Shown: piece by piece, positions 1 to 9,965 of the stretch
Layout: every line of letters starts with the position of its first letter
Position numbering within the stretch: the first letter of the stretch is position 1
Assembly (NCBI GenBank): GCA_963920525.1
Contig: OY986438.1
Location: forward strand, 124,564,920-124,628,919
Source of the DNA: Dichetophora obliterata
Lineage: Eukaryota > Arthropoda > Insecta > Diptera > Sciomyzidae
Direction of reading: 5' to 3'
DNA: 64,000 bases
Notes under the pieces: generated by a model
The model's input: the letters and a program-made list of their open reading frames with translations, nothing else
The model's database searches: none
Told to the model about the DNA's origin: nothing
Program-made: the position numbers and the translations under genes

Positions 1-105
1 TTCTTCATCATAGTTGGGCAGCGGCACCTCGACGCAATCATCCGTAATTGTGGTTTCCAGAATATCATCTCTATTTGCGAGATCGAGATTTGCGAGCGTC
101 GTCAT
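1..105 (-). CDS. 5' end of an open reading frame leaving the window (unknown product)
   Basis: Reading minus from an ATG at 105-103 gives 35 codons without a stop up to the window edge. The peptide is acidic (many D, E and T) and ends in PLPNYDEE. Base composition is clearly richer in G+C than the flanking A+T-rich DNA, which favours real coding sequence. I do not recognise the protein. It could be the N-terminus of a host gene or of a transposon ORF. The upstream side (113-1267 on the plus strand) is filled by a foldback repeat, so any promoter must lie very close or inside that repeat. Confidence 0.35.
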   Translation of the reverse strand, partial: MTTLANLDLANRDDILETTITDDCVEVPLPNYDEE

Positions 106-112
106 TTATTAA

Positions 113-1267
113 ATTTTACGATAGAATGAAACCTATTTAGAATTGTATGAAACTATTTTCAATTTAAGCGAACCTTTTTTCTAATGAATTAACCCTTTTT
201 CGGGTTACACAAAACTATCTTCAAATTGAATGAAACTTTTTTAACTAAGGGAAATATTGTTCCAATTGAATGAAAAAAATTTCAAAATAAATGAACAAAA
301 TAGACCAAAAAAAAAGGCAAGAACAGCAAAATGATTTATTTTCACAGTTATGGTCACAAAGAAAGATATTCATTCAGTCCTAATACTACCTCTCCTAGGT
401 TTACCATGACTAGAAAATTCTTTTTTAATTATGGGCAATGCTTGGATTCATAAGACAAATAGCGGATGTTATTTAAAATGTTTATTAATTTATTCTTCAA
501 TGCTCAATCCTATTGAAAGGACTTTTCAAAAATTAAATCTCACGCTCGCTCAATAGTAAGTGACGAAAATGCAGATCATAATATAAATAGTTGACGTTAT
601 TGTAGAAAGTGTCCAACAGCTTGATTGGAAGTGATTGTTCAAATTACGTAATGAATATGATAATGCACATTCCACATTCTGCAGATTGCCAACCACTTCA
701 TTATTTGATTTTATTAGTTAATAAGAAAAATATAGATAAACAAAAAGAATTTATGTATGTTTGTTGCAATTAAGCTTAGGCTAAATGGTCTGTTTTTTTT
801 TTTATGCAAATAAATAAAATTTACTTCATATTTTTTCCTCCGACGTTTCGCTAGTTATTTTTCAGCTTCCTAAGAAATATTTATTAAATCTTAAAGTAAA
901 CCAAAATATTGTTTTTATGTATACAAATATAAATATAAAATTGAGACTATAACTGAACAAAGGTAACAATAGATTTTTAAATTATTAAACGAATATGTAC
1001 TTACAAAATTTTAAATTTTACATTAAAAACTGATTTTTACATTAAATTTCATTTAAAGTTTCGTTTAACTCAAAAAAGGTTTAATTTTATTTAATAATTT
1101 TTTTTTTTAGTTTGAAAAAGGTTTCATTCAAATTTAAAAAAGTTTCGTTTGATTTGAAAATAGCTGCATTTAATTTGAAAAAGTTTCACATTAGTTGAAA
1201 ATAGTGTCACTTCATTTGAAAATAGTTTAGTTTAATTCGAAAAAGGTTTCATTTAATCGAAAAATGC
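113..1267. repeat. Foldback-like element with minisatellite arms
   Basis: Two blocks, about 113-300 and 1050-1267, are made of degenerate ~24-bp units built around GTTTCATTTAATTTGAAAA. The blocks are inverted relative to one another, and their outer ends align when one is reverse-complemented (CGAT.GAATGAAACCT-type start). The ~740-bp centre is A+T-rich and holds no gene. Internally repetitive inverted arms are the hallmark of FB/Galileo-type foldback elements. The family is an inference, because I could not define a target-site duplication. Confidence 0.5.
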
Positions 1268-1353
1268 TAGAGTGCTTAGTGAAGTATTCCCTCAATAAAG
1301 TCAGCGTAGTCTGGATTTCTGATTTGATCATTGCATTAAGAGACCCCTGTTTA

Positions 1354-1664
1354 CAAACCATCGGCAAGGCGTCTTATCTTTTCGAAAACTTTTAGGCCCT
1401 CATTTCTGTCACCATACATCTTTATTTTTTCATGCTCGCGACATTCTGCCTCTCTTTTTTCCGTCTGAAAATAATTCTTTCTTTCCTTCCTCATCGCTTT
1501 GTATCGCTCCTTGGCAGCGCGCGTTAAAATCGACTGCAGGGTGGCTTTGTAGGCAGCGTCTTTCTCTGCAGTGCTGTTGAGACTTCTGGTCGTAACACTG
1601 GTTTCGACGAGGTCGGTTGTAGCCAAACACCTCTTCAGCAGCAGAAATTTTTGTCAACTGCGCG
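1354..1664 (-). pseudogene. Non-LTR retrotransposon fragment (linker between endonuclease and RT), distal half
   Basis: Minus-strand translation gives a Lys/Glu/Arg-rich segment (ERYKAMRKERKNYFQTEKR and following) typical of the linker between the APE-type endonuclease and the reverse transcriptase of a non-LTR family common in flies. Two frames are needed: one covers EEVFGYNRPRRNQ, the other continues from the AAYKATLQ region, so at least one frameshift is present. It is the continuation of 8163-8566. The two halves were contiguous before the errantivirus inserted between them, as shown by the CGCG duplication. It is dead sequence. Confidence 0.7.
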
Positions 1665-2424
1665 AGTTACGACCCCCACTCAAACGACAACAACAAATAC
1701 ATATACTTCTCAGCCACCACCCAAACCATCGAGGCTCAATACGCCGCTGCAACACTTACAGTAACAATTACAACAAACACAACAACAATACCAAATTAAC
1801 CAACAAGTCAAAGACATCGTTACTACATTTACAACAACAGCACAAACGGCAATTAAATCTCGGCACCCACAACAATAGCACCAGAAACAACAACATAATA
1901 AGCCCCACTGCACTACTTAAAGTGCAGCGTAATCAATAAGATATTTTAAGTGTTCCAATTTTATTTACACTCTTTCTTTATTTTTTTCCTCATAAATCGC
2001 AACTATTAAAATAGGTTCAATTTTAAAGTATAACATTAAAATCAAACTCTTGCATTTCTGATATTATGTTGCAACCATAAATTGGGCAACATTTTACGAT
2101 TATTTATTCTACATATTAACCACAAGACATTAAAATGAAACCCTTGCATTTTTGATATTATGTTGCAACTATAAATTAGGCAACACTTTGCGACTATTAA
2201 CTTTTACATATTAACCACATTGTATTTCTTTTACATACATTACATTTCTCCTATTTTACAATTGTATTTCTTCCATTTATATCTTTACATACTTTTACAC
2301 ATTTACATTTCGAAAACGAATTGGTTAGATTTTAAGAAAGAGTTGTAATAAAGTTCAGTTCTAAGTTTACAGCAGAAAAGAAAAGTGTGTTTCAATCAAA
2401 CTGCTCTAAGCAAGGAACATAACT
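1665..2424 (+). repeat. 5' LTR (760 bp)
   Basis: Starts AGTTACGACC and ends GGAACATAACT. It carries AATAAA at 2347-2352, followed directly by TTCAGTT, a plausible R-region arrangement. It also contains two near-copies of an ~95-bp unit around ATTATGTTGCAAC (from about 2020 and from about 2115). By eye it matches 7403-8162 base for base. Confidence 0.93.
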
Positions 2425-2434
2425 GGCGCAGTCT
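2424..2434 (+). other. Primer binding site, tRNA-Ser type
   Basis: TGGCGCAGTC follows or overlaps the last T of the 5' LTR. It is complementary to the CCA-bearing 3' end of fly tRNA-Ser (known for 17.6/297-like errantiviruses). After ten bases the match degenerates. Confidence 0.7.
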
Positions 2435-2643
2435 ACGGCTTGGCGAACCATCTTGTGAATAGTGAATAATCAGTATCCTTCTTATTTGAAGAATAAGTGA
2501 TAAAATAATTGTTCGAAAGAATATCGAACTAAAATTATTGTAATTATCAGAAGTTATTATCGAGAGAATATCGATACATAATATTCTGAAATAAGTGTTG
2601 ACTGAATATCAGCACATTTTTTTTTTTCACAAGATCGGTTAAG

Positions 2644-2840
2644 TATCAACTTTTAATCGCCGTTGGAACTCAACGCTCTGAAAGGACGACTATATCAACT
2701 TTTAATCGCCGTTGGAACTCAACGCTCTGAAAGGACGACTATATCAACTTTTAATCGCCATTGGAACTCAACGCTCTGAAAGGACGACTATATCAACTTT
2801 TTAATCGCCATTGGAACTCAACGCTCTGAAAGGACGACTA
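2644..2840 (+). repeat. Four tandem 49-bp repeats in the untranslated leader
   Basis: Units begin TATCAACTTTTAATCGCC at 2644, 2693, 2742 and 2791. They differ only by a G/A change (CCGTTGG or CCATTGG) and one inserted T in the last copy. They lie between the primer binding site and the env leader ATG. Some errantiviruses carry leader repeats with insulator, enhancer or packaging roles (gypsy Su(Hw) sites are the known case). No Su(Hw)-type TGCATA core is present here, so the role is unknown. Confidence 0.85.
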
Positions 2841-2856
2841 GCGAACAACAAGCATC

Positions 2857-2897
2857 ATGCAGCTAAAGCAGTTAATCATCATCATCGTTGGAAGCAT
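2857..2897 (+). CDS. Env leader exon (first 13 codons plus 2 nt), also a 14-codon upstream ORF
   Basis: ATG at 2857 opens a short, strongly hydrophobic peptide with four consecutive Ile codons. It is followed immediately by a consensus donor GTAAGT at 2898. In unspliced RNA the frame ends at TAA 2899-2901, inside the donor itself, so it is a 14-codon uORF upstream of gag. If the donor joins the acceptor at 5841-5842, the frame stays open into env in the correct phase and supplies a signal peptide. Env expression from a spliced subgenomic RNA is established for gypsy-class errantiviruses; use of these exact sites is inference. Confidence 0.75.
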
Positions 2898-3050
2898 GTA
2901 AGTCGAAAACTGAAAAATAATTAAATAAAACAAAGCTTAAAAATAAAACAAATAAATTTTTTCAATAAAAGGGGATAAGAAAAGAAAAATTTCAATACGT
3001 TAACAATTTTATTCAATAAAAAAAAAAAAAAGAACAAAGAAAAAAAATTC

Positions 3051-5762
3051 ATGTGGAAGAAAACCCAGAAAAAACGTGCAGAAAATCAGCCCTATTCAGT
3101 TTCCCTCAGTAATCTTTTTAAAAGCAGAAGCCTTAGTTCAATTCTAGAAGAACCAAGTAGAGAATTTACTATGGAAAATACAGCCCCCATCCCAACCCTT
3201 CCCACCCCTGCCCCTGTATATGTGGATATTTTTCAGTCACTTCGCATTCCAGATGCAATAAAGGATTTGCCTCAATATGATGGCAATCCTCGACTACTAT
3301 ACGAATTTCTAAATAACGTAGAGGAAATATTGTTACATACAAGAGGTGCTAGTCATACGCCTCAAGGACAAATACTACTAAGGGCAATACGAAATAAGAT
3401 AGTCGGTCAGGCAAACGAAGTACTAAATATGTACGGAACGTCACTCAATTGGGAAAACATAAAAACTAACTTAATTCTGCATTACTCTGACAAAAGATCG
3501 GAGACTTCACTTATTAGGGATTTACACAACTTACGACAATACAACAAAACTGTAGAAAATTTTTTCAGTGAAATAATAGAAATTCAGGCTACACTGTGCA
3601 ACAATATTTTGATACACGAAAGTGATCAAAATGTTGTAGCAGCAAAAAAAGAACTATTTGCGGAAATGTGTCTAAACTCATTTTTAAGTGGTCTTAGAGA
3701 GCCACTTGGCTCAAACATTAGGGCTATGAGGCCAGAATCCTTGGCCACTGCTTTAGCCTACTGTATAAAAGAACAAAATATTCATTACATGAGATCAGAA
3801 AGAAACACATATCAGAGTAAACAATATAAGCCATATAATACGTTCAATAAATATCCAGCAAGAATGCAAAACCCACGTAACTTTACACCAAATACGTCTA
3901 ACTATAATCCAAACACATCAAATTACTACCAAAACACATATAACCCAAACCAGTCCCGATTTAATAACCCACCAACATACAATAGGTTTAATCCTAATCA
4001 TAACCCTTTTAGAAATAACCACAACAATAATAACAATTCGTCATTTTCTGCCAGACAACCACAACCAGAACCAATGGACACAAGTTCAGGTTTTACAAAC
4101 ACTAAAAACTCCACTGTATCTCAAAGGAATAATAATTCCGATGTAAGCATGCGTTCTAAATTTTCCAGGATGACAAGACCAAGAACAGAAGAATTTCATA
4201 ACATAAATAAAAATCCAAGGACCCAACGCCCCAATACCTCTTACCAACAACAATTAGATCAATATACAGATGACTCAATAGAAGACATCAATAACATTGA
4301 AGATGATCAAAATTTTTTCCGATCAGCCTCACCGAACCAACAGGATAAACCAAACACTAACGTGGACGTAAACATTAACGATACAGAATCTAATCACGCT
4401 ACAAACGGAAGCACAATTCACTCTGCTATAGAAAATCTCAACGATGGAATAGCTATTTCCGAAAAACCACTAAACGATTTTAATCTACAAATAATTCTAC
4501 AAATATCAAGCCAAGCACCTGAAATCACAGTCGAAATTCCATTTAGAAATAAACAAAGACGCATAATCCGAAAAACTAATTTTAATGAAGACAGTATTAC
4601 TCAAATTTTAAAAAACTATATGGCACCTAATAAATTATCTGCCATCTATACGGATGACGATACATTCAGAATAGTCCAGGATGTATACTCCAAATATTTT
4701 TCACATACCCAAATATTCCGTGTAATACGCTGCATGGAAATATTACAGGACATAACACAAAGCGACGAACAAGAACAGTTGATTAGGGATTATCACAATC
4801 GACATAACCATAGAGGAATAAATGAAACACATTTGCATCTCAAAAGAAAGTACTACTTTCCATTTATGAAAAATAAAATCACACAAACAATTAATAACTG
4901 CGAAACCTGCAAAACTCAAAAATACGATAGGAATCCCCCTAAAACAAAATTTGAAAAACCAGAAACACCTATTAAGCCACTCGATATTTTGCACATCGAT
5001 ATATATACAATTAACAATCACCCTATCTTAACAATAATTGACAAATTTTCTAAGTTCGGAGCAGGTTATAATCTACAATCGAAAAATAGCGTATCCATCC
5101 TAAAAGCATTAAAAACATACATCAGTGTTTACGGTACACCTCGAAAAATTGTATGTGACCAAGGTCAAGAATTTATGGCAAATATATTTAAGGACTTCTG
5201 TCGTCAGTACCAAATAGAACTGCATTTTACGTCATTCCAACAATCGAGTAGTAATTCTCCAGTAGAGCGTATGCATTCCACTTTAACTGAAATTTACAGA
5301 ATTTTACTTACAACTCGAAAAGAAAACAATCTATCTCTTGAACATGACGAAATTTTAGCAGAAACATTTATAACTTACAATAACGCAATTCACTCCGCCA
5401 CCAAACACACTCCCTACGAGTTATTTTTTGGCAGAACATACAAATTCAATAACATAATTTCATTTCACAATGAACACGAATACCTTCAAAAGTTAAAAGA
5501 ATATCAGGAGATTCTATACCCAAAAATATGTGAACAGCTTAAACAAATTACAAGCCTTAACATAGATAAAATCAATGTAACTAGAGACGAACCCGAAAAT
5601 TTCGACAGCAACAAAACCATATTTAGAAAAGAAAATAGAAGAAATAAAATGACTCCTAGATTCACAAAACATAAAGTAAAACGCAATAAAAAAGTCACAT
5701 TAACCACAATAAAAGACCAAAAATTACACAAATCCAAACTAAGAAAACAAAATAAACCATAA
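3051..5762 (+). CDS. Gag-integrase fusion ORF (PR, RT and RNase H absent)
   Basis: An uninterrupted 903-residue ORF. Residues ~40-270 resemble errantiviral Gag (capsid-like helices after PQYDGNPRLLYEFLNNVEE). Residues ~270-350 are Asn/Tyr/Pro-rich with no CCHC knuckle. From ~445 the sequence becomes Pol: the linker after RNase H, the HHCC zinc motif (H582, H587, C617, C620), and an integrase core with D650, D703 and E739 in D,D-35-E spacing. Protease, reverse transcriptase and RNase H, normally between Gag and integrase, are gone, and the frame is preserved across the join. In complete errantiviruses pol is reached by ribosomal frameshifting, so direct fusion is abnormal. ATG 3171 (ACTATGG context) is an alternative start. 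The protein may bind RNA or DNA ends but cannot copy the element. Confidence 0.88.
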   Translation: MWKKTQKKRAENQPYSVSLSNLFKSRSLSSILEEPSREFTMENTAPIPTLPTPAPVYVDIFQSLRIPDAIKDLPQYDGNPRLLYEFLNNVEEILLHTRGASHTPQGQILLRAIRNKIVGQANEVLNMYGTSLNWENIKTNLILHYSDKRSETSLIRDLHNLRQYNKTVENFFSEIIEIQATLCNNILIHESDQNVVAAKKELFAEMCLNSFLSGLREPLGSNIRAMRPESLATALAYCIKEQNIHYMRSERNTYQSKQYKPYNTFNKYPARMQNPRNFTPNTSNYNPNTSNYYQNTYNPNQSRFNNPPTYNRFNPNHNPFRNNHNNNNNSSFSARQPQPEPMDTSSGFTNTKNSTVSQRNNNSDVSMRSKFSRMTRPRTEEFHNINKNPRTQRPNTSYQQQLDQYTDDSIEDINNIEDDQNFFRSASPNQQDKPNTNVDVNINDTESNHATNGSTIHSAIENLNDGIAISEKPLNDFNLQIILQISSQAPEITVEIPFRNKQRRIIRKTNFNEDSITQILKNYMAPNKLSAIYTDDDTFRIVQDVYSKYFSHTQIFRVIRCMEILQDITQSDEQEQLIRDYHNRHNHRGINETHLHLKRKYYFPFMKNKITQTINNCETCKTQKYDRNPPKTKFEKPETPIKPLDILHIDIYTINNHPILTIIDKFSKFGAGYNLQSKNSVSILKALKTYISVYGTPRKIVCDQGQEFMANIFKDFCRQYQIELHFTSFQQSSSNSPVERMHSTLTEIYRILLTTRKENNLSLEHDEILAETFITYNNAIHSATKHTPYELFFGRTYKFNNIISFHNEHEYLQKLKEYQEILYPKICEQLKQITSLNIDKINVTRDEPENFDSNKTIFRKENRRNKMTPRFTKHKVKRNKKVTLTTIKDQKLHKSKLRKQNKP

Positions 5763-5825
5763 ATTTTAACATTATACCTCGAATTTTTTTTTCCAATAGG
5801 CACTTTTAGCTTGCATTATATTTGT

Positions 5826-5842
5826 ATATTTTCACTTTTTAG
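5826..5842 (+). other. Predicted env splice acceptor
   Basis: A pyrimidine-rich TATTTTCACTTTTTAG lies directly before GGTACAACTGG. Joining the donor after 2897 to 5843 keeps frame with env. The intron (2898-5842) removes the whole gag-integrase ORF. Confidence 0.7.
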
Positions 5843-7502
5843 GGTACAACTGGTCATTGGACAGTTAATAGAGATTCATAACGTCAAAGATAACCAAGGT
5901 ATAATTCCACTCAGACTCGGACCGGCACGAGTAGTAAAAGGGTATAACAATTTAATCCATATAATCGACCTAGACAAATACCATGAAAACATTAACAAAT
6001 TATCCACTACCTTTACTGAAATTAAAGCACAAGGTATACAACCAAATCTTATAAAAGTAACTGAAATGAAACTTTTCGAACTAAAGAATAAAATTCAAAC
6101 ACTATCACCTGTTGCTAGACAAAAAAGGGGTATCTTGAATGGACTAGGATCAGTAGTAAAGTTTATTACAGGAAACATGGATGCGGTTGATGCACAAAAT
6201 TTAAATAATGAAATAACAAAATTAAAAGAAAATGAAGAAAACTTACAAAAAGAATCGGTCAATCAAAACAAATTGAATATGCAAATGATCGCAAGATTTA
6301 AAAATATTACTGAACACATGAATAATGAACATAGCACAATTGAAAAATTTGTAAACAAATATTCAAAAGAAACAGCCAATAAAATTAAAAGAAATGAAAA
6401 TATTCTAGAAGAAATGCAATATCTTAACCAACTTAACTACAATATAGATATTTTATTCAATCATATCACAGACATAGCAGAAGCCATACTATTAGCCAAA
6501 CTAAACATTATATCCAAGCTTATATTAAACCAAAAAGAGTTACAAGAAATTAGAAATTATATGATTAATCAATCCATTAAAATTGAAACAGATGAAGAAA
6601 TATACGAACTATTACAATTACAAGCATATTATAATCATTCTAATGTCATATTCAATGTTCAAATACCTAATCTTTATACAGAAAATTATCAGCTATATCA
6701 TATTATACCTACCCCTATAAACATAACAAAGCAAATAATAACAAAATCATACATAACTTACAATAACAAAACAATTCAGTTTTTCGACAAAACATGCCAA
6801 AGAATATCTAAAATATACTTTTGCCAAAAACCAATCCAAAAAGAAAACACTCAAGAATCTAAATGCCTGGGGCAGCTCATGCAAAATCAACCTGGACACT
6901 GCGACCTGTATGACCTCGGAAAGATAACAACAATCTTCCAGCCAGAAGCCAACTTTATCGTCTATATTAATATACCCTATACACTAATAAATTCTACTTG
7001 CAGTCAAAGACAATACACAGTTGAAGGTACCGGTGCTATTCATTTCCAGAACTGCGACATCGCTATAAGAGGTATCATCTACAAGAGCAATGTTGGAATT
7101 TTCTGGGACGAGATACATATCCTGCCAATAACACACTCAGGAATACAAGCCCTGTCAGTAACCGAAGCCCTAAACTTGGAAAAACTTCGCGACCATCAAA
7201 TCGAAAGCTACGCATCAGTTAAACACCTCAGCACAATTACATATGCCCAAGACGCACTGCAATATACGTTAATTGTAATCCTTGTCCTGATCTTCATTTA
7301 CGTCCCTAGGAAAATAATGGCATCAATTTATACACCGCAAACCAATTTCGTAAGGGCCACTGCACAATCTTTATGGCCCTCACTTCATACTGGGGGGGGA
7401 GGAGTTACGACCCCCACTCAAACGACAACAACAAATACATATACTTCTCAGCCACCACCCAAACCATCGAGGCTCAATACGCCGCTGCAACACTTACAGT
7501 AA
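5843..7502 (+). CDS. Envelope glycoprotein (errantivirus Env, F-like), main exon
   Basis: With the leader exon the predicted protein is 566 residues. An unspliced ATG at 5811 would also open the frame. It has a furin-like site RQKR at 6117-6128, followed by a Gly-rich hydrophobic fusion-peptide-like segment, a Leu/Lys/Glu heptad region (about 6180-6400), paired cysteines in the ectodomain and a hydrophobic membrane span near 7264-7310 with a short Thr/Pro-rich tail. This is the F-like Env of insect errantiviruses, which mediates membrane fusion. The last 33 codons lie inside the 3' LTR. No stop or frameshift is seen, so it looks intact even though the element lacks reverse transcriptase. Confidence 0.88.
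7392..7402 (+). other. Polypurine tract
   Basis: GGGGGGGGAGG abuts the 3' LTR start (7403), the expected plus-strand priming site. It lies within the env reading frame. Confidence 0.85.
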
Positions 7503-8162
7503 CAATTACAACAAACACAACAACAATACCAAATTAACCAACAAGTCAAAGACATCGTTACTACATTTACAACAACAGCACAAACGGCAATTAAATCTCG
7601 GCACCCACAACAATAGCACCAGAAACAACAACATAATAAGCCCCACTGCACTACTTAAAGTGCAGCGTAATCAATAAGATATTTTAAGTGTTCCAATTTT
7701 ATTTACACTCTTTCTTTATTTTTTTCCTCATAAATCGCAACTATTAAAATAGGTTCAATTTTAAAGTATAACATTAAAATCAAACTCTTGCATTTCTGAT
7801 ATTATGTTGCAACCATAAATTGGGCAACATTTTACGATTATTTATTCTACATATTAACCACAAGACATTAAAATGAAACCCTTGCATTTTTGATATTATG
7901 TTGCAACTATAAATTAGGCAACACTTTGCGACTATTAACTTTTACATATTAACCACATTGTATTTCTTTTACATACATTACATTTCTCCTATTTTACAAT
8001 TGTATTTCTTCCATTTATATCTTTACATACTTTTACACATTTACATTTCGAAAACGAATTGGTTAGATTTTAAGAAAGAGTTGTAATAAAGTTCAGTTCT
8101 AAGTTTACAGCAGAAAAGAAAAGTGTGTTTCAATCAAACTGCTCTAAGCAAGGAACATAACT
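7403..8162 (+). repeat. 3' LTR (760 bp)
   Basis: Same sequence as 1665-2424 by eye, with AATAAA at 8085-8090. Env terminates in it at 7500-7502. It is followed by CGCG (8163-8166), the target duplication. Confidence 0.93.
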
Positions 8163-8566
8163 CGCGCATATATCATCAATTTGTGAAGTGCTTAGAAGCA
8201 GGAGTGAGAGTCGAGTGGCGAAAGCTTTGGCTGTCCATTTTGATTGCAGATTGTAGAAATGTAGCTTTCTCTGTGTAGGGTTGCGTGCATTCTTAGCTGC
8301 GCACAGTCGTGTATGAATTTTTACTGCAACAAGATAGTGATCTGAGTCAATGTTTGCACCACGGATCATGCATATATCCAATGCATTGGATGAGTGTCTT
8401 CTCAAAATATGATAAATTTGGTTTCTGGGTTTTTGATCTGGGACAACCAGATGGCCTTATGAATATTGAGATGCTTGAATATAGTGATACTTATGACCAT
8501 GTTTCGTGCTGCGGCGAAGTCAAACAGCCTCATTCCGTTATCGGAGGTGTTGTCGTGGAGGCTGAA
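8163..8566 (-). pseudogene. Non-LTR retrotransposon endonuclease fragment, proximal half
   Basis: Minus-strand reading gives the C-terminal half of an APE-type endonuclease. From 8566 downward: FSLHDNTSDNGMRLFDFAAA, then a TGA stop near 8399, then in another frame the GANIDSDHYLV motif with the catalytic SDH-type Asp-His, then the start of the linker (STSQIDDI). At least one frameshift and one stop. It joins 1354-1664 across the errantivirus. Endonuclease start, reverse transcriptase and tail are not found nearby. Confidence 0.72.
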
Positions 8567-9960
8567 TTTTTAAAGGACTTAAAGGACCTACACATTAGCA
8601 AACTTGTTCGTCGAACAAAATGGCGGGACGCACCTGCTGATAAAAGCTCGCGTTCAAATTGAACGAAAATGTTCGTCGAGCATGCGATCTTATCTTGTTT
8701 TTCGCCATCATTTTGTTATAGACAGAGACAGTAAATAATAATTATTTTTAGATTTTTAAACCAAAAAAAGCATTGTGAAAAAATTGTCGCACCGCTGTTT
8801 TGAAGGCACCATTAGAATCCTCTCACATTGTAGAACTTGATTTCGTATTGATTTTTAAAATACTCTAAAAATTTTAAGCAAAAAATAATAATTATTTCTG
8901 CTTTGTATTTTTTTAAGACAAAAATAAAAATCAAAACTCGCCCGATATTTTTTTGGTAACAAAATATTTAGTAAGTTTTGATTTTTATTTTTTAAGCAAA
9001 AATAAAAGGTAAAGTTTGCCCGATATTTTTTTGATCACAAAATAACTGGTATGTTTTGATTTTTTTTTTTTTTAAGAGATGTCCGACTTTGAATGGAAAA
9101 GGATAATTTTTTTCTCTGATCATCGATATCTCAGAAACCTAGAAATTTTTTAGCTTTTTCCATACCATAAAAGCCCTGACTAGTCTTAGTTCGATCGATT
9201 GGGCCCTTTTTCTTGGTCCGGATTATCATACTTTAAAAAAAATCTGCTTCTTAGACATCAATTGTTGATGATTGAATAAAAAAAAAATTGTTTTTTTTTT
9301 GTTATATAAAATTTATTTTTATTGAATTAAAAAAATAAATAAGTCTAGACAAAAATTTAGATATTACGGCGGTCAAACAAGAAACTTCAAGCTATAAAAT
9401 GCTTTTTTTTTAAATCCCGACACAATAATTTTTCAAGGAGTAACAGCTTTACAAAAATCACTAAAAAACTAGTAATTTTTCTGCTCTCTTAATTTGCTTG
9501 TAACTAGAATAAAAAAATCAAAATTAATATAAATGATGTACTTTACATGTCGCACTTTAACTACAATAATGGCACAAATTAAAATTTTCTAATTTTGACT
9601 TCTTCATGTAAAACTATTCGTAGTAATTATCTCCATCGACAGTAAAAATTTTGTACACATCTTTTTTCTCTTTAATAAAAAAAATAGTTTTGTTCTTTGT
9701 TTTGTGTGGAGTCGCTTCACGCAGAAAAATTAAATTTTCGACTTTGATTGTAGCAAACATATTTCTATTTACTATAAATATATTTCGCAATTCTGACCAT
9801 ATTATGTCTATCATACATATTGCTTTTTTTGTGACAATTTCAATTCCAGGTAAACATATTTTGATTTTTGTGACAAAAAATATTTTTGCGGAAAAGAAGT
9901 TCATAATGTTATTGTTTTATGCTTTTGAAAGTCATATCATGTTTATCAATGGCCTTAGTC
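8567..9960. other. A+T-rich stretch without genes; ~76-bp tandem duplication
   Basis: At about 8936-9080 a unit with CCCGATATTTTTTTG, then ACAAAAT, then TTTTGATTTTT occurs twice, with a more diverged copy just upstream. Otherwise I see only homopolymer-rich DNA. Open frames at 9614-9904 and 9651-10064 overlap on opposite strands and resemble nothing. Confidence 0.5.
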
Positions 9961-9965
9961 AAGCG

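Larger units (their letters stand above)
1665..8162 (+). mobile_element. Young errantivirus-like LTR retrotransposon with internal deletion (gypsy/17.6 type)
   Basis: The element is 6,498 bp, bounded by 760-bp LTRs that begin AGTTA and end TAACT and that I read as identical. It is flanked by the 4-bp duplication CGCG (1661-1664 and 8163-8166). Internal order: tRNA-Ser-type primer binding site, four 49-bp repeats, spliced env leader, a Gag-integrase ORF, env, polypurine tract. This is errantivirus architecture (LTR ends, 4-bp duplication, env with a furin-like site). Protease, reverse transcriptase and RNase H are missing, so the copy cannot replicate alone. Identical LTRs imply very recent insertion, so trans-mobilisation by a complete relative is likely. 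It landed in a dead non-LTR element. Confidence 0.93.

Noticed and set aside
1710..1913. Identical 67-codon minus frames in both LTRs (also 7448-7651)
   Set aside because: Cys-rich only because the opposite strand is (CAA)n-rich; no motif and duplicated by the LTR.
1571..1939. 122-codon plus-strand open frame across the 5' LTR start
   Set aside because: It is the LTR copy of repetitive CAA/ACA-rich sequence in a frame that is not the Env frame; its start lies in the flanking dead non-LTR DNA.
8309..8662. 117-codon plus-strand open frame
   Set aside because: Antisense of the non-LTR endonuclease remnant, whose minus-strand translation carries the recognisable motifs.
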